A stretch of 64,000 nucleotides of DNA from Pseudomonas fluorescens (GCF_900636825.1 NZ_LR134318.1:186001-250000), one strand, 5' to 3'. Numbered from the stretch's first letter, positions 1-10,657 are shown. Notes: a model not told the origin generated them from the sequence alone. Numbers and translations are program-made.

Positions 1-1
1 C

Positions 2-1243
2 GAGCTGCTGTTTGTCGACCATATCGAACACGGCCCGCTGCCCTTCTCGCGCCTGGTCTCGCTGAAATGGCTGCCGGTCATGGCCACCAGCAATTACGAG
101 CTGGAAAAGAGCCCGGCCACCGAAAAATGGTTCGCCGCCACCAAAGGCGCGGCGCCGCTCAAAGGCGTGACCAACATCGGCTACGACGAATCCACCACCA
201 GCACCCTCGATCTGCTGCCGTTCGAAACCGCGCTTGATGAACAGTCGAACCTGAAATTCTCCGGCCTGACCATGGATATCTCCGCCAGCGCCCAGGCGCA
301 AAAGGTCAAAGCCAACGGTTACATGGACAACTTGAAACTGAGCACTGTGGCCGAAGATCAGACACCGGTTCAGGTCGAGCTCAATGGCCTGACCCTGGCC
401 AGCAACCTCGCCAAGAGCAGCTACGGCTATTACACCGGCGAAAATACTCTGGAGCTGACCAACAGCAAAACCACTTTCGGGCCTAAACAATCGGTGCTCG
501 GTGTGAAGAACTTCGAAATGAAGAACCTCACCGAAGAAAACGGCAGTAACGCTTCCGGTCGCGCCGATTACAAGGTTGGCGAAGTCAGCCTCAACGACAA
601 GAAAATCGGTTCGGCGAACATGGCCATGAGCCTGAAGAACCTCGACATCCCGTCGACCATGTCGCTGATGCAGATCTACCAGACCAAGTTGCAGCCATAC
701 GAAAAAGCCGCTGCCGAAGCCGCCGCTCAAGGTTTGCCGGCGCCGGAACTGAACCTGACTGAAGCGGAAAATGCCCAAGTCAAAGCCGATCTGCAGAAAC
801 TGTTGGCCGCCGGCCCGCAAATCGCGCTGGAAAACCTGTCGTTCAACACCGCCAACGGCGAAAGTCGCGCCAATCTGGTGATTGATCTGACCAAGCCGCA
901 GTCGCTGGATCTGCCGCCGGATCAACTGGGCAAACAGTTGGTCGCGTTGCTCGACCTGAATATCCAGGTGTCCAAGCCGATGCTGGTCGATCTGCTCAGT
1001 GTCCAGGCGCAACTGGATGGCCAGACCGATGCCAAAGCCATCGTTGATCAGTCCAAGGAAGCCGCCGACATGTTCGCCGGCATGGCCGTCGGCTCGCAAT
1101 TGGCCGTGGCCGATGGCACCAACGTTGTGACCAAGCTGCATTACGCGGCCAATCAGGTCGAATTCAACGGCCAGAAAATGACCGTTGAGCAGTTCGTCGG
1201 CTTCCTGATGAGCAAGTTTGCGGGTGTCACCCAAGTGCAATAA
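2..1243 (+). CDS. DUF945 (YdgA-like) family protein, C-terminal part
   Basis: The reading frame is open from the left edge of the window, so the start lies outside. The visible 413 residues begin with a DHIEHGPLPF stretch, which is characteristic of DUF945/YdgA proteins. They continue as a long beta-rich region with Asn/Leu/Thr-rich repeats and no membrane segment. YdgA-type proteins are normally anchored by an N-terminal signal or membrane segment, which would be off-window. The molecular function of the family is not established. The gene ends at TAA and is followed directly by a strong terminator, so it is not co-transcribed with pgaA. Confidence 0.8.
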   Translation, partial: ELLFVDHIEHGPLPFSRLVSLKWLPVMATSNYELEKSPATEKWFAATKGAAPLKGVTNIGYDESTTSTLDLLPFETALDEQSNLKFSGLTMDISASAQAQKVKANGYMDNLKLSTVAEDQTPVQVELNGLTLASNLAKSSYGYYTGENTLELTNSKTTFGPKQSVLGVKNFEMKNLTEENGSNASGRADYKVGEVSLNDKKIGSANMAMSLKNLDIPSTMSLMQIYQTKLQPYEKAAAEAAAQGLPAPELNLTEAENAQVKADLQKLLAAGPQIALENLSFNTANGESRANLVIDLTKPQSLDLPPDQLGKQLVALLDLNIQVSKPMLVDLLSVQAQLDGQTDAKAIVDQSKEAADMFAGMAVGSQLAVADGTNVVTKLHYAANQVEFNGQKMTVEQFVGFLMSKFAGVTQVQ

Positions 1244-1261
1244 TTCGCGGCGCTCCAGCAG

Positions 1262-1303
1262 AACGCCCGGCCCCTGTGTGAACAGGCGCCGGGCGTTTTG
1301 CTG
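1262..1303 (+). terminator. Rho-independent terminator after the DUF945 gene
   Basis: Ten-base arms AACGCCCGGC (1262-1271) and GCCGGGCGTT (1288-1297) flank a loop and are followed by a short T run. Confidence 0.8.
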
Positions 1304-1479
1304 TACGAGATTTGTACAGACGTGACGATTCTGAATAATTATTGCGATGTGCAAATTCGACCACCCTTGCGTGCAGACTGCCTCACCAAGCTTGGCCGAG
1401 GGCTGTCATCGTCGGCCACCGTTACGAATGGGCAAGGAGGGCATTGCGACCCGGCTGGCCATGTAAGGATGCTGACGAA

Positions 1480-3960
1480 ATGCCGCGTATTGATGGTCCT
1501 GTATTACATCGTGGTTTGCGCCCGTTGTTCCGATTCGCCCTGTGCAGCCAGTTGCTTTGGCCGCTTGTGGCATTGGCCGACACCCCTTACGACGAAATGG
1601 TCCGCGATGCCCGCGCCGGGCATTACACGCCTGCGCTGACGGTTTTGCGCCAAGTGCCGCCGGGACAGGCGAGCGACGGACAGATCAGCGATCACCTGCA
1701 AATCGCCAGTTGGGCCGGGCTTGATGCAGAAGTGGTCAAGGTTTATGAAACCCAGGGCCGCGACCGCGCCTTGCCGGTTCAAGCGCTGACCGCCACGGCA
1801 CGCGCTTATCGCAATCTCAAGCGCTGGGATCAGGCCACGCAGGTCTACAACAAAGCGCTGGCGCTGGAGCCGGACAATGCCGACCTGCAACTGGGTCTGG
1901 CGCTGACCCAGGCCGACGCCGGCAAACCTGATCAGGCAGTGAGCCGCGCCCAGGCGCTGGTGGCAGCCAAACCCGATGATCCCTCGCGTCGCCTCGCCCT
2001 GGGCTATGCGCTCGGCCGAGCCGGTAAACAGTACGACGCGTTGTTCGAATTCGACCAAGCGTTTATCCGCGCCGGCAACAAACCGGAAGTGGCCCGCGAA
2101 TACGTGGTCGCGCTGCAAAAGGCCCGTCTGCCCGAGCCGGCCCTGCGTCTGGCGAGCCAACGTCCCGGCCTGATCGATCCGGTGACCCTGCGTCGCCTTG
2201 AAGGCGATCTTGCTGCCGAGCGTGTGCGCCTTGCCGAACTGGCCACCCGCAGCGAAAAAGAGCGTTACGTGATTGCCGACCGGGCATTGGCCGATTACGA
2301 CAAGCTGCTCGCCACCTGGACTCCGGACGCTACCGCGCACGACGACGTGACCCGCTGGCGCATCGACCGCATGGGCGCGCTCAGGGCCCGCGCGCGCACT
2401 GCCGATGTCATCCGCGAATACGAAATATTGCAGGCTGAAGGCGTGCAGATTCCGACTTACGCCCGGCGCTGGGTCGCTGCCTCGTATCTGGATCAGCGTG
2501 AGCCGGAAATCGCCACGGATCTCTATCGCCAGGTGCTTTCTGCGCCGGACGCCGATGTCGGTGATCGCCTCGAAGACACCACCGCGCTGTACTACTCGCT
2601 GCTGGAAAGTGACCGCGCCGACGAGGCGCGCAAAGTTGCCGAAGAGGCAGCCAAAGCCCAGCGGCCGCGGGTCGAACTCAAAGGACTGCCGGTCGGCAAC
2701 CCCAACGATGAGTGGATGGACGCGCAACAACTGGCGGCCCAGGCCGGCACTTACAGCGCTGACCTGCCCCACGGCGAAGAGCGCTTGCAGGCGCTGGTCG
2801 AACAGGCGCCGGGCAACCTCGGTTTGCGTCTCGCTCAGGCTGATTTGTACCTTGCCCGCGAATGGCCGCGCCGTGCCGAAAGCCAACTCAAGGAAAGCGA
2901 AAGCATGGCCCCGCGCGACGCCGGTCTGGAAGTCGCTCAGGCGCGCACGGCGATGCAATTGCAGGAATGGCGGCAGAACGATGCGCTGGTCGACGATGTG
3001 GTCGCGCGTTTTCCGGACAACCGCCAGGTGCAGCGTTTGGCCCGTGAACGCGAAGTCCACGACATGGCCGAACTGCGCGTCGAAGCCTATGGCGGCAAAG
3101 CCAACGGTGGCGGCAGCGGTGATGCCGGTGCGGTCAGCGGCAGCCGTGACTTCGGTATCCAGAGCACCGTTTACAGCCCGCCGATCAACGAAGACTGGCG
3201 CGTTTTCGCCGGTGCCGGTTATGCCACCGGTGATTTCGCCGAAGGCACCGGCCACCATCGCTTTCAACGTGTCGGCCTGGAACGGCGCACGCGGGACATG
3301 ACCCTCGAAGCCGAAGTGTCGAATCACGACTACGGTTTTGGCGACAAGCAGGGCGCACGCTTGGCGATAGCCCGCGACATCAACGATCACTGGCAGTACG
3401 GCGGCAGCCTCGAATATCTCTCGGCGGAAACGCCGTTGCGTGCGCTCAACAGCGACATCAAGGCCAATGGCGGCAGCGCGTTCCTGCGCTGGCGCGCCAA
3501 TGAAAGCCGCGAATGGCGGGTGTCGGTCAGCCCGTCGCATTTCAGCGATGGCAACAACCGCGTCGAAGCCTTGCTGACCGGGCGCGAGGGTATCTACAGC
3601 GCGCCGAACATCCAGGTCGATGCCGGTCTGGAAGTCGGTACCAGTCACAACTCCAAGTCTGACGACGTGCCGTACTTCAACCCGAAGTCGGACTTCAGCG
3701 TGATGCCGCTGATCAACGCCAACCACGTGCTCTATCACCGTTACGAAACCTCCTGGAGCCAGCAATTCCAGGCCGGCGCCGGCACTTACAGCCAACGCGA
3801 CCACGGCACCGGCGGCATGGCATTGCTCGGTTATGGCCAACGGTATGCCTGGAACGACGTGTTCGATGTGGGCGGCATGCTCAGTGTGATCAACCGGCCT
3901 TACGACGGTGATCGGGAAACTGATCTGCGTCTGCTCGTCGACCTCACTTTCCGCTTCTAG
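1480..3960 (+). CDS. pgaA: PgaA, outer-membrane PNAG export porin
   Basis: Exports poly-beta-1,6-N-acetylglucosamine across the outer membrane. The ATG at 1480 is chosen because AAGGA lies about ten bases upstream; a longer frame from 1342 has no such site. The 826-residue product has a signal peptide ending near ALA (31-33) and a TPR-rich periplasmic region from about 80 to 480. The C-terminal third is a beta-barrel ending in Phe, as in outer-membrane proteins. E. coli PgaA has 807 residues. It is first in the pgaABCD operon, with only 12 bases to the pgaB ATG. The 176 bases upstream, after the terminator, must hold the operon promoter; I could not assign -35/-10 boxes with confidence. Confidence 0.93.
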   Translation: MPRIDGPVLHRGLRPLFRFALCSQLLWPLVALADTPYDEMVRDARAGHYTPALTVLRQVPPGQASDGQISDHLQIASWAGLDAEVVKVYETQGRDRALPVQALTATARAYRNLKRWDQATQVYNKALALEPDNADLQLGLALTQADAGKPDQAVSRAQALVAAKPDDPSRRLALGYALGRAGKQYDALFEFDQAFIRAGNKPEVAREYVVALQKARLPEPALRLASQRPGLIDPVTLRRLEGDLAAERVRLAELATRSEKERYVIADRALADYDKLLATWTPDATAHDDVTRWRIDRMGALRARARTADVIREYEILQAEGVQIPTYARRWVAASYLDQREPEIATDLYRQVLSAPDADVGDRLEDTTALYYSLLESDRADEARKVAEEAAKAQRPRVELKGLPVGNPNDEWMDAQQLAAQAGTYSADLPHGEERLQALVEQAPGNLGLRLAQADLYLAREWPRRAESQLKESESMAPRDAGLEVAQARTAMQLQEWRQNDALVDDVVARFPDNRQVQRLAREREVHDMAELRVEAYGGKANGGGSGDAGAVSGSRDFGIQSTVYSPPINEDWRVFAGAGYATGDFAEGTGHHRFQRVGLERRTRDMTLEAEVSNHDYGFGDKQGARLAIARDINDHWQYGGSLEYLSAETPLRALNSDIKANGGSAFLRWRANESREWRVSVSPSHFSDGNNRVEALLTGREGIYSAPNIQVDAGLEVGTSHNSKSDDVPYFNPKSDFSVMPLINANHVLYHRYETSWSQQFQAGAGTYSQRDHGTGGMALLGYGQRYAWNDVFDVGGMLSVINRPYDGDRETDLRLLVDLTFRF

Positions 3961-3972
3961 AAGAGTTTGAAG

Positions 3973-5970
3973 ATGCCTTTTATCTCGCGTTTCATCCTTC
4001 TGCTGGGAGCGCTGCTGATCAGCGCCTGCGCCCAGCAAGCCCCGGCCTTCGCGCCGCCTTCCGAGCGCCCGGTCGCGGACAGCGAACAAGCGTGGCCGAA
4101 AAACCAGGTGCTCGGCATCGCCTATCACGATGTCGAGGACCGCGATCCCGATCAGGCCGTGGTGGCGGTACGCACCGAGCGCATGATCGAGCAACTCGCC
4201 TGGCTGCGCGAGAACGGCTACAAACCGGTGACCGTCGACCAGATCATGGCCGCGCGCAAGGGCGGCCCGGAGCTACCGGCGAAAGCGGTATTGCTCAGCT
4301 TCGACGACGGTTATGCGAGCTTCTACACCCGTGTGCTGCCGGTATTGCGCGCCTATAACTGGCATGCCTTGCTGGCGCCGGTCGGCACCTGGATCGACAC
4401 GCCGCTGAATCAGCCGGTGGATTTTGCCGGTACGCCGCGCAAGCGTTCGGACTTCCTCACCTGGGATCAGGTACGCGAAATTTCCAGATCCGGTTTGGTG
4501 GAAATCGCCGCGCACACCGACGCCAACCACAAAGGCATTCTGGCCAACCCGCAGGGCAACCTGCAGCCGGCGGCCGCCACCCGGCGTTATGACCCGGTGA
4601 CGAAAAGTTACGAATCCGAAGCCGATTTCCAGGCGCGGATTCGTAGCGACGTGAAGAATATCTCGGAAAAAATCCGCAAGGTCACCGGTTACAAGCCGCG
4701 TGTCTGGGTCTGGCCTTACGGCACCGCTGACGGTACGTCGCTGACGGTGGTTGGCGAGGAGGGCTATGAAATGGCCCTGACTCTCGACGACGGCCTCGAC
4801 ACCCTCGACAACCTGATGAGCAGCCCGCGCTTTCTCGTCGCGTCCGACCCTGACGGCACCCACTTCGCCAACAGCATCGTTTCGGTGCAAGCCCAATCGG
4901 CCATGCGCGTGGTCCACGTCGATCTGGACAACGTCTACGATCCGGACCCGGCGCAACAGGACATCAACCTCGGCAAACTCGTGCAGCGCATGGCTGACCT
5001 GGGCGCCAACACGGTGTTCCTGCAAGCGTTCGCCGATCCGAAGGGCGATGGGCTGGTGCATTCGCTGTACTTCCCTAATCGCCACCTGCCGGTACGCGCC
5101 GACCTGTTCGACCGTGTCGCCTGGCAACTGCGCACCCGTGCTCACGTGAAGGTGTATGCGTGGATGCCGGTGCTGAGTTTCGAACTCGATGCGAAGCTGC
5201 CACGCGTCACCCGTTGGGACCCGAAAACCGGTACCACGTCGGTCGACCCGAAGCAGTACAAACGCCTGTCACCGTTTAACCCCGAAGTGCGCAAAATCAT
5301 CGGTGAAATCTACGAGGACCTGGCGCGCCTGACGTCGGTCGACGGCATTCTGTATCACGACGATGCAGTGCTGTCGGATTTCGAAGATGCCACTTCCGAT
5401 GCTTTGAAAGCCTACGCCGCGCAAGGCTTGCCGGGCACGGTCGCTGCGCTGCGCGACGATCCGGCGGCCATGCAGCGCTGGACGCGTTTCAAGAGCCGTT
5501 ACCTGATCGACTTCACCAACGAACTCACCGCCAAGGTCCGTGCGATTCGCGGCCCGCAGGTGCTGACCGCACGCAACATCTTCGCCGAGCCGATGCTCAA
5601 TCCGGAAAGTGAAGCGTGGTTCGCGCAGAACCTTGACGACTTCCTCGCCACCTACGACTGGACGGCGCCGATGGCCATGCCGCTGATGGAAAAACAGACT
5701 CAGGCGCAGTCCGGCCCTTGGCTCGAAGCGTTGGTCGCCACGGTGAAGAAACGTCCCGGTGCGCTCAATCGCACGGTGTTCGAATTGCAGGCGCGCGACT
5801 GGAACAAAAAGGATCAGGCCGATATCGATGCCGCGCATTTGGCCGACTGGATGGGCCGTCTCAAGCGTCAGGGTGCGACCAGCTTCGGTTATTACCCGGA
5901 CAACTTCCTCGACAACCTGCCAGACCTGAAAACCGTAAGGCCTGCACTCTCCAACAAATGGAACCCATGA
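3973..5970 (+). CDS. pgaB: PgaB, PNAG N-deacetylase lipoprotein
   Basis: Partially deacetylates PNAG in the periplasm so that it can be exported through PgaA. The 665-residue product has a lipoprotein signal with lipobox LISAC (Cys19). The NodB-like deacetylase domain shows the metal and catalytic residues: SFDDGY with Asp111/Asp112, and AHTDANH with His181 and His186. The C-terminal half from about residue 300 is a glycoside-hydrolase-like domain ([14 protein letters not shown] onward), as in E. coli PgaB. A TTG six bases upstream in frame is possible, but the ATG at 3973 sits better behind AAGAG (3961-3965). The stop is one base before the pgaC ATG, consistent with a tight operon. Confidence 0.93.
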   Translation: MPFISRFILLLGALLISACAQQAPAFAPPSERPVADSEQAWPKNQVLGIAYHDVEDRDPDQAVVAVRTERMIEQLAWLRENGYKPVTVDQIMAARKGGPELPAKAVLLSFDDGYASFYTRVLPVLRAYNWHALLAPVGTWIDTPLNQPVDFAGTPRKRSDFLTWDQVREISRSGLVEIAAHTDANHKGILANPQGNLQPAAATRRYDPVTKSYESEADFQARIRSDVKNISEKIRKVTGYKPRVWVWPYGTADGTSLTVVGEEGYEMALTLDDGLDTLDNLMSSPRFLVASDPDGTHFANSIVSVQAQSAMRVVHVDLDNVYDPDPAQQDINLGKLVQRMADLGANTVFLQAFADPKGDGLVHSLYFPNRHLPVRADLFDRVAWQLRTRAHVKVYAWMPVLSFELDAKLPRVTRWDPKTGTTSVDPKQYKRLSPFNPEVRKIIGEIYEDLARLTSVDGILYHDDAVLSDFEDATSDALKAYAAQGLPGTVAALRDDPAAMQRWTRFKSRYLIDFTNELTAKVRAIRGPQVLTARNIFAEPMLNPESEAWFAQNLDDFLATYDWTAPMAMPLMEKQTQAQSGPWLEALVATVKKRPGALNRTVFELQARDWNKKDQADIDAAHLADWMGRLKRQGATSFGYYPDNFLDNLPDLKTVRPALSNKWNP

Positions 5971-5971
5971 C

Positions 5972-7327
5972 ATGCTGGATAGACTGTTTGCCCTGCTTGT
6001 TCTGGCGCTCGTCCTCGGCGTGCCGCTGGGCCTGATTTTCCTCGTGACCGGGCAGTTCCTGATGGACTTCGTGTTCTTCTACCCACTGTTCATGTCCGGG
6101 TTGTGGATTGCCGGCGGCCTGTATTTCTGGCTGCACTGGGAGCGTCACTGGCCGTGGCAGGACGACACGCTGCCGCCACCGCTGGAAGGCGAGCCGCTGA
6201 TCTCGATCCTGATTCCTTGCTACAACGAAGGCGACAACGCCGCTGACACCATCCATGCGGCGCTGGCCCAGCATTATCCGAACATCGAAGTCATCGCGAT
6301 AAACGATGGTTCCAAGGACAACACCGCCGCAGTCCTCGATGCGCTGGCCAAGGAAGATCCGCGTCTGCGCGTGCTGCACCTGGCGGAAAACCAGGGCAAA
6401 GCCGTCGCTCTGCGCATGGGCGCCATTGCTGCGCGCAGTGAATATCTGGTGTGCATTGACGGTGACGCGCTACTGGCGCCGAACACCGCAGCTTATCTGG
6501 TAGCGCCGATGCTCGATAATGCGCGTCTCGGTGCGGTGACCGGCAACCCGCGCATTCGTACGCGTTCGACACTGGTCGGGCGAGTGCAGGTGGGTGAATT
6601 CTCATCGATCATCGGTTTGATCAAACGCACGCAACGCGTGTTCGGGCGGATCTTCACCGTGTCTGGCGTGATCGTCGCGTTCCGCCGTACGGCGCTGAAC
6701 CGGGTCGGTTACTGGAGCCCGGACATGATCACCGAAGACATCGACATCAGCTGGAAGCTGCAACTGGATCACTGGAGCATCTTTTACGAACCGCGCGCAC
6801 TGTGCTGGATTCTCATGCCGGAAACCCTCGGCGGCCTGTGGAAGCAGCGTCTGCGCTGGGCCCAGGGCGGCGCCGAAGTGCTGTTCAAGAATATTCGCGG
6901 CATCTGGCAGTACCGCCACCGGTACCTGTGGCCTCTGCTGTTCGAATACTGCCTGTCGACCGGTTGGGCTTTCACCTTCCTGTTGTCGGTGATTTTCTGG
7001 GCCGTCGGCAAGTTCGTGGTCATGCCGGAAGCCATCGCCGTGGATCACCTGATGCCGCCGGCGTTTACCGGACTGTTGCTGGCCTTTGTCTGCCTCGTGC
7101 AATTCGCGGTGAGCATCATCATTGACCGCCGCTACGAGCCGGGGCTGGGCAAAACCATGTTCTGGGTGGTCTGGTATCCGATTGCGTTCTGGCTCGTCAG
7201 CCTGCTGACCACCCTGGTCAGCTTCCCCAAAGTGTTGTTCGGTCAACATCAGAAACGCGCGCGCTGGGTCAGTCCCGACCGGGGCATCAAGCCGATCGGC
7301 GACGATACAGAGGAGGTGATCAAATGA
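5972..7327 (+). CDS. pgaC: PgaC, PNAG synthase glycosyltransferase (GT2)
   Basis: Polymerises UDP-GlcNAc into poly-beta-1,6-GlcNAc at the inner membrane. The 451-residue protein has N-terminal membrane segments, then a GT2 domain. Visible motifs are [10 protein letters not shown] (nucleotide sugar fold), INDGS, CIDGDA (DxD metal site), TEDIDISW (catalytic base region) and QRLRW (the QxxRW motif of processive synthases). Three or four further membrane segments lie at the C-terminus. It is translationally coupled to pgaD by an ATGA overlap. In E. coli, PgaC with PgaD is activated by c-di-GMP; GGDEF and EAL genes lie elsewhere in this window, but no direct link is shown. Confidence 0.94.
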   Translation: MLDRLFALLVLALVLGVPLGLIFLVTGQFLMDFVFFYPLFMSGLWIAGGLYFWLHWERHWPWQDDTLPPPLEGEPLISILIPCYNEGDNAADTIHAALAQHYPNIEVIAINDGSKDNTAAVLDALAKEDPRLRVLHLAENQGKAVALRMGAIAARSEYLVCIDGDALLAPNTAAYLVAPMLDNARLGAVTGNPRIRTRSTLVGRVQVGEFSSIIGLIKRTQRVFGRIFTVSGVIVAFRRTALNRVGYWSPDMITEDIDISWKLQLDHWSIFYEPRALCWILMPETLGGLWKQRLRWAQGGAEVLFKNIRGIWQYRHRYLWPLLFEYCLSTGWAFTFLLSVIFWAVGKFVVMPEAIAVDHLMPPAFTGLLLAFVCLVQFAVSIIIDRRYEPGLGKTMFWVVWYPIAFWLVSLLTTLVSFPKVLFGQHQKRARWVSPDRGIKPIGDDTEEVIK

Positions 7328-7851
7328 AAATCATCCGGACCCGCCAACGACCCTTTCTGGTCGTGGTCGATGTGATTCTCACGGTTGTGGCCTGGGTAGG
7401 CCTGTTGTACCTGCTGTTCCGTGGGCTATGGCCGTTGTTTGCCTCCCAGGTAAGCGAGTCAGCCATCGACAACTCGGCATTCGACGCGTTGGGCACTCTG
7501 GAAATCTACCTGTGGGTGGCATTGGTCAACGCTCTGATCCTGATCGGTTGGGCGCGTTATCAACAGCGCAAGAGCCGCAGCTTCGCTCAGCGCCGGTTGC
7601 CTTCGCCGGTCATCGACGATGCGGGACTGAGCAAAAGTTTCAAACTGAGCGACGACCGATTCCAGAAACTGCGCACGCCCGGGGTGATGACCATTCACAA
7701 CGATCAGGAAGGCGATATCAGCAACGTAGTCACGCATTTCTGGCCGTTACAGCTGGAGAGTCTGCCGCCACCGCTGGCACCGCTGGAGCATCCGCGGGTG
7801 ATCTTTCTGCATGCCGATGAGGGAGACAATCGCGAGCCCCTGCCCCGCTAA
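7324..7851 (+). CDS. pgaD: PgaD, PNAG synthase accessory membrane protein
   Basis: Small partner of PgaC, required for polymerisation and, in E. coli, for c-di-GMP sensing. The 175-residue product has two membrane helices (about residues 13-36 and 55-77) and a hydrophilic cytoplasmic C-terminal half. It starts inside the pgaC stop codon (ATGA). PgaD is poorly conserved in sequence; the assignment rests on the two-helix layout, its size and its position as the fourth gene of the operon. It is followed by REP repeats with no clear T-run terminator. Confidence 0.88.
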   Translation: MKIIRTRQRPFLVVVDVILTVVAWVGLLYLLFRGLWPLFASQVSESAIDNSAFDALGTLEIYLWVALVNALILIGWARYQQRKSRSFAQRRLPSPVIDDAGLSKSFKLSDDRFQKLRTPGVMTIHNDQEGDISNVVTHFWPLQLESLPPPLAPLEHPRVIFLHADEGDNREPLPR

Positions 7852-7864
7852 AGGCAGGCCTCAC

Positions 7865-8032
7865 CTGTAGAAGCTGCCGAAGGCTGCGATCTTTTGATCT
7901 TGTTTTTCAAGAATCACAGATCGCAGCTAAAGGCATGCCTCCCTGTAGGAGCTGCCGAAGGCTGCGATCTTTTGATCTTGTCTTTCAAGAATCAACAGAT
8001 CGCAGCCTCGTTTCACTCGTCAGCTCCTACAG
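7865..8032. repeat. REP cluster, family A, three arms
   Basis: Contains GTAGGAGCTGCCGAAGGCTG and its degenerate copies, then an inverted arm (GATCGCAGCC...CAGCTCCTACAG). This is Pseudomonas intergenic REP sequence. It lies between convergent pgaD and the Rieske/FAD gene and could act as a bidirectional transcript end. Confidence 0.85.
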
Positions 8033-8042
8033 TGGATCGGGG

Positions 8043-9566
8043 TCAGGCCTGGATCAGCGTCCACGCCTCTTTCATCCGCAACGGCTGCTTCATTCGCTCG
8101 GCGAGCAGCGCCATCGCACGTTGCTTGTCGCATGCCACCGCGGCGACGACGATGCCGTCTTTGGCGAACAGACCAATGAACGGCGGATTCTCCGGTTCGC
8201 CGCTGAATTCGACTTCGTCCCACTCCTTGGCATGACCAAGATAGTCATAGTTCTTGCCGAAGTGGTACGTCCAGAAAAACGGCACATCCAGATAGTGTTC
8301 CTCGCCGCCAAGCATGTTTGCAGCGGCAATTCGCGCGTGCTGCTGAGCCAGCCGCCAATGTTCGATACGGGTCGGCTCGCCGCTCAACGGGAACGTGGCG
8401 ATATCGCCGATGGCCCACACGCTTTCGGTCACGCGCATGTCGCCATCGACCCGCAACGATTGATCGTCCTCTTGGGGCAATGAGGCGAATGCCTCCGTGG
8501 CGGGATGAACGCCGACCCCGGCCAGCACCAGATCAGCCGCCAGCCGCAGGCCATTGTCCAGCAGCACGCCATCGACCTTGTCTTCGCCAAGAATTTCCAT
8601 GGCTTCATGCTCGCTGATGAATTTCACGCCGTGCGCCTCGTGGAGCGCGCGGATCGCCTTGCCGACGGCGTCGCCGAATTGCTTGGCGAAGGGAGTGGCA
8701 TGGCGCGCGAGAACAGTGACGTCGAGACCGTATTCGCGCAGGGCCGATGCACATTCGAGCGCAATGAAGCTGTCGCCGATGATCACCGCGCGTTGACCCG
8801 GTTGAGCGGCCTGCATGATCTGTTCGGCCTGGGCTTTTGAGCGAAGAACGAAGACGTTCGACAGGTCGGCGCCGGGTAATTTCAGTGGATTCGGTGCCCC
8901 GCCCGTGGCCAGTACGACGGCGTCGTAGCGCAAGGTCCCACCGTTATTCAGCTGAAGGACTTTGCCTGGGGCATCGACTGAAGTGACTTCGCCCTGCACC
9001 CGTTCGAGGCGCTGCGCTTGATAGAACGCCTCGTCGCGCAGGCGCGGCGCTTCTTTGGCCGTCATCTCGCCGGCGAGGACAAATTTGCTTAACACGGTGC
9101 GGTCATATCCGGCGTCAGGTTCGCCATCGACCAGCACGATTCGCCCGCCAAAACCTTTCTCCCGCAGTGCCGCCGCGCACGCCGTGCCTGCGGCCCCGGC
9201 GCCGACCACAACGAACGTGCGCGGGTCATCGGCGGGCGGTGTGTGTTGATCTGGCAAAGGCTGATCGTCGACCCAGACTTCGTCGCCACGCAGCTCCAAT
9301 GGATAGCGTTTGAGACTGTCCAGCGACGGCGGCTCGCACAAACCGCCGTCCTCGGCGCGGTACGCAGCTTTGTGCCAAGGGCAGATCAGCCGTCCGTGAC
9401 ACAAGGCGCCCTCGGCCAAGGGCGCGCCGGCGTGCGGGCATTGGCCCTGAAAGGCACGCAACTCGCCATTGGCACGCAGCAACACAATCTTGCAGTCGCC
9501 GATTTCGACTTGCAGGCCACGGTCTTGCGGGACGTCTTGGGCATGGGCGACACGGTGCAGGGACAT
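8043..9566 (-). CDS. Rieske [2Fe-2S] / FAD-dependent oxidoreductase (AIFM3-like)
   Basis: Fusion of an N-terminal Rieske ferredoxin-like domain and a pyridine-nucleotide-disulfide reductase. In the first 80 residues the iron-sulfur ligands CPHAG and CPWHKA are visible. The reductase part has an FAD-binding VVVGAGAAGTACA and a second nucleotide-binding region around AVIIGDSFIALECA. The architecture is shared with ferredoxin reductases and AIF-like proteins; the electron partner is unknown. The start is set at 9566 because GAGGAAG lies just upstream of that ATG; an in-frame ATG at 9587 is less well placed. The gene is monocistronic and ends against the REP cluster shared with pgaD. Confidence 0.88.
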   Translation of the reverse strand: MSLHRVAHAQDVPQDRGLQVEIGDCKIVLLRANGELRAFQGQCPHAGAPLAEGALCHGRLICPWHKAAYRAEDGGLCEPPSLDSLKRYPLELRGDEVWVDDQPLPDQHTPPADDPRTFVVVGAGAAGTACAAALREKGFGGRIVLVDGEPDAGYDRTVLSKFVLAGEMTAKEAPRLRDEAFYQAQRLERVQGEVTSVDAPGKVLQLNNGGTLRYDAVVLATGGAPNPLKLPGADLSNVFVLRSKAQAEQIMQAAQPGQRAVIIGDSFIALECASALREYGLDVTVLARHATPFAKQFGDAVGKAIRALHEAHGVKFISEHEAMEILGEDKVDGVLLDNGLRLAADLVLAGVGVHPATEAFASLPQEDDQSLRVDGDMRVTESVWAIGDIATFPLSGEPTRIEHWRLAQQHARIAAANMLGGEEHYLDVPFFWTYHFGKNYDYLGHAKEWDEVEFSGEPENPPFIGLFAKDGIVVAAVACDKQRAMALLAERMKQPLRMKEAWTLIQA

Positions 9567-9705
9567 TTTCGGCTTCCTCGCAGGCATTTCTCTTACGAGT
9601 TGACGCCGTCGTGCGAGGTTCAGCCATTTGTTGCTGCCAAGGCACGAACGGTACAGCTATAGTTTGCGGGCCGACGATGGCCTCACTGCACAAGGTGTTC
9701 CCGGA

Positions 9706-10266
9706 ATGACCCGATTGACCTCTCTCAACCCATGGCTGGCGGCCATCGCCGTGACCCTTTGCGTGCAGGTTTCGGCGCAGGCCCAGGAGCGCTTTACCCT
9801 CAGCATCCCGGGCGTCTCGGATAACCGCCTGTTTACCTCGGCAGCAGCCAGCGATGCACCCGGTTGCGGCGGCAAGAACCAGTCGCCGGCGCTGAGCTGG
9901 AACGCCGGCCCCACCGGCACTCAAAGCTACGCCATCGTCATGCACGACCCGGACGGGCAGAAAGGCCTGGGCGTCGATCACTGGATTCACTACGGCATCA
10001 AACCCACCACCCATCAGATCGCGGCCGGCGTCGGCGCCAAATCCGCGCTCGAAGGCGTCGGCGGCACCAACAGCAAAGGCAACACCCATTACATGGGCCC
10101 GTGCCCGCCAGTGGGCGACAGCGCGCACCACTACATCATCCAGATCTACGCCCTCGACCTTGGTCCGGACGCCTTGCCCGCCGGCCTGACCCGCGCCGAG
10201 CTGATGGAAAAAATCAAAGGCCACGTGCTGCGTAACAGCAGTGCGGTACGTCGCTATCACCGCTGA
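9706..10266 (+). CDS. YbhB/YbcL family (PEBP-like) periplasmic protein
   Basis: Member of the phosphatidylethanolamine-binding/Raf-kinase-inhibitor-like family. Conserved PEBP stretches are visible: SPALSWNAGPTGTQSYAI, MHDPDG, DHWIHYGI, and the late YMGPCPPVGDSAHHYIIQIY. The chosen ATG gives 186 residues with a signal peptide ending near AQA-QE (about residue 27), so the protein is predicted to be periplasmic; an upstream in-frame extension to 9628 would destroy the signal peptide. Bacterial members have no firmly established ligand. It is divergent from the Rieske/FAD gene and stands alone. Confidence 0.87.
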   Translation: MTRLTSLNPWLAAIAVTLCVQVSAQAQERFTLSIPGVSDNRLFTSAAASDAPGCGGKNQSPALSWNAGPTGTQSYAIVMHDPDGQKGLGVDHWIHYGIKPTTHQIAAGVGAKSALEGVGGTNSKGNTHYMGPCPPVGDSAHHYIIQIYALDLGPDALPAGLTRAELMEKIKGHVLRNSSAVRRYHR

Positions 10267-10373
10267 GGTTTTGCCGCTTGGGAACGGCTGACCTCAGCGG
10301 CCCATCCGCCATTTGGCATTAGCCCGCGAAAACGCGCACTATCGAGCGCATAGCCAATGCGCTGGAGGAAACC

Positions 10374-10580
10374 GTGGCAGCAAAAATCGACCGCATCGCC
10401 CAACTTCTCAGCTGCCCGCAAAAGGGTGAGGAGATGCGCCGAGCGATTACTGAAGCACGTAAGGAGTTTCTGCTGAATCAGCCGGAAGAAGACCTGGTTC
10501 AGGAAGACGAGGTTTTTGACGAGGTCGAGGAGGAGGGGGATGACGACGAGTATGATGAGTTTGACTGGACGACGGAGTGA
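10374..10580 (+). CDS. Acidic small protein, function unknown
   Basis: A 68-residue reading frame starting at GTG, preceded by GGAGGA about six bases upstream, which is a strong ribosome site. The first half is a basic/amphipathic helix ([18 protein letters not shown]). The last 25 residues are almost entirely Asp/Glu ([17 protein letters not shown]). No known domain is recognised. The extreme C-terminal acidity suggests a nucleic-acid-mimic or a protein-binding tail, but that is inference only. It is followed by a terminator and tRNA-Arg on the other strand. Confidence 0.7.
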   Translation: MAAKIDRIAQLLSCPQKGEEMRRAITEARKEFLLNQPEEDLVQEDEVFDEVEEEGDDDEYDEFDWTTE

Positions 10581-10610
10581 GTTGATCCAGCGTCGTCATC
10601 AGCGCCCACA

Positions 10611-10650
10611 AAAAAGCCCCGGACCATTACAGTCCGGGGCTTTCTCGTTT
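10611..10650. terminator. Bidirectional terminator between the small acidic gene and tRNA-Arg
   Basis: Perfect 12-bp arms AAAGCCCCGGAC (10613-10624) and GTCCGGGGCTTT (10632-10643). On the minus strand it is followed by a run of six T, so it probably ends the tRNA transcript as well as the plus-strand gene. Confidence 0.85.
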
Positions 10651-10657
10651 AAATCAA

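Noticed and set aside
1504..4194. An 896-codon open frame on the minus strand opposite pgaA
   Set aside because: The translation is rich in His/Gln/Arg and lacks any domain. It mirrors the codon bias of pgaA, whose TPR and barrel features are convincing.
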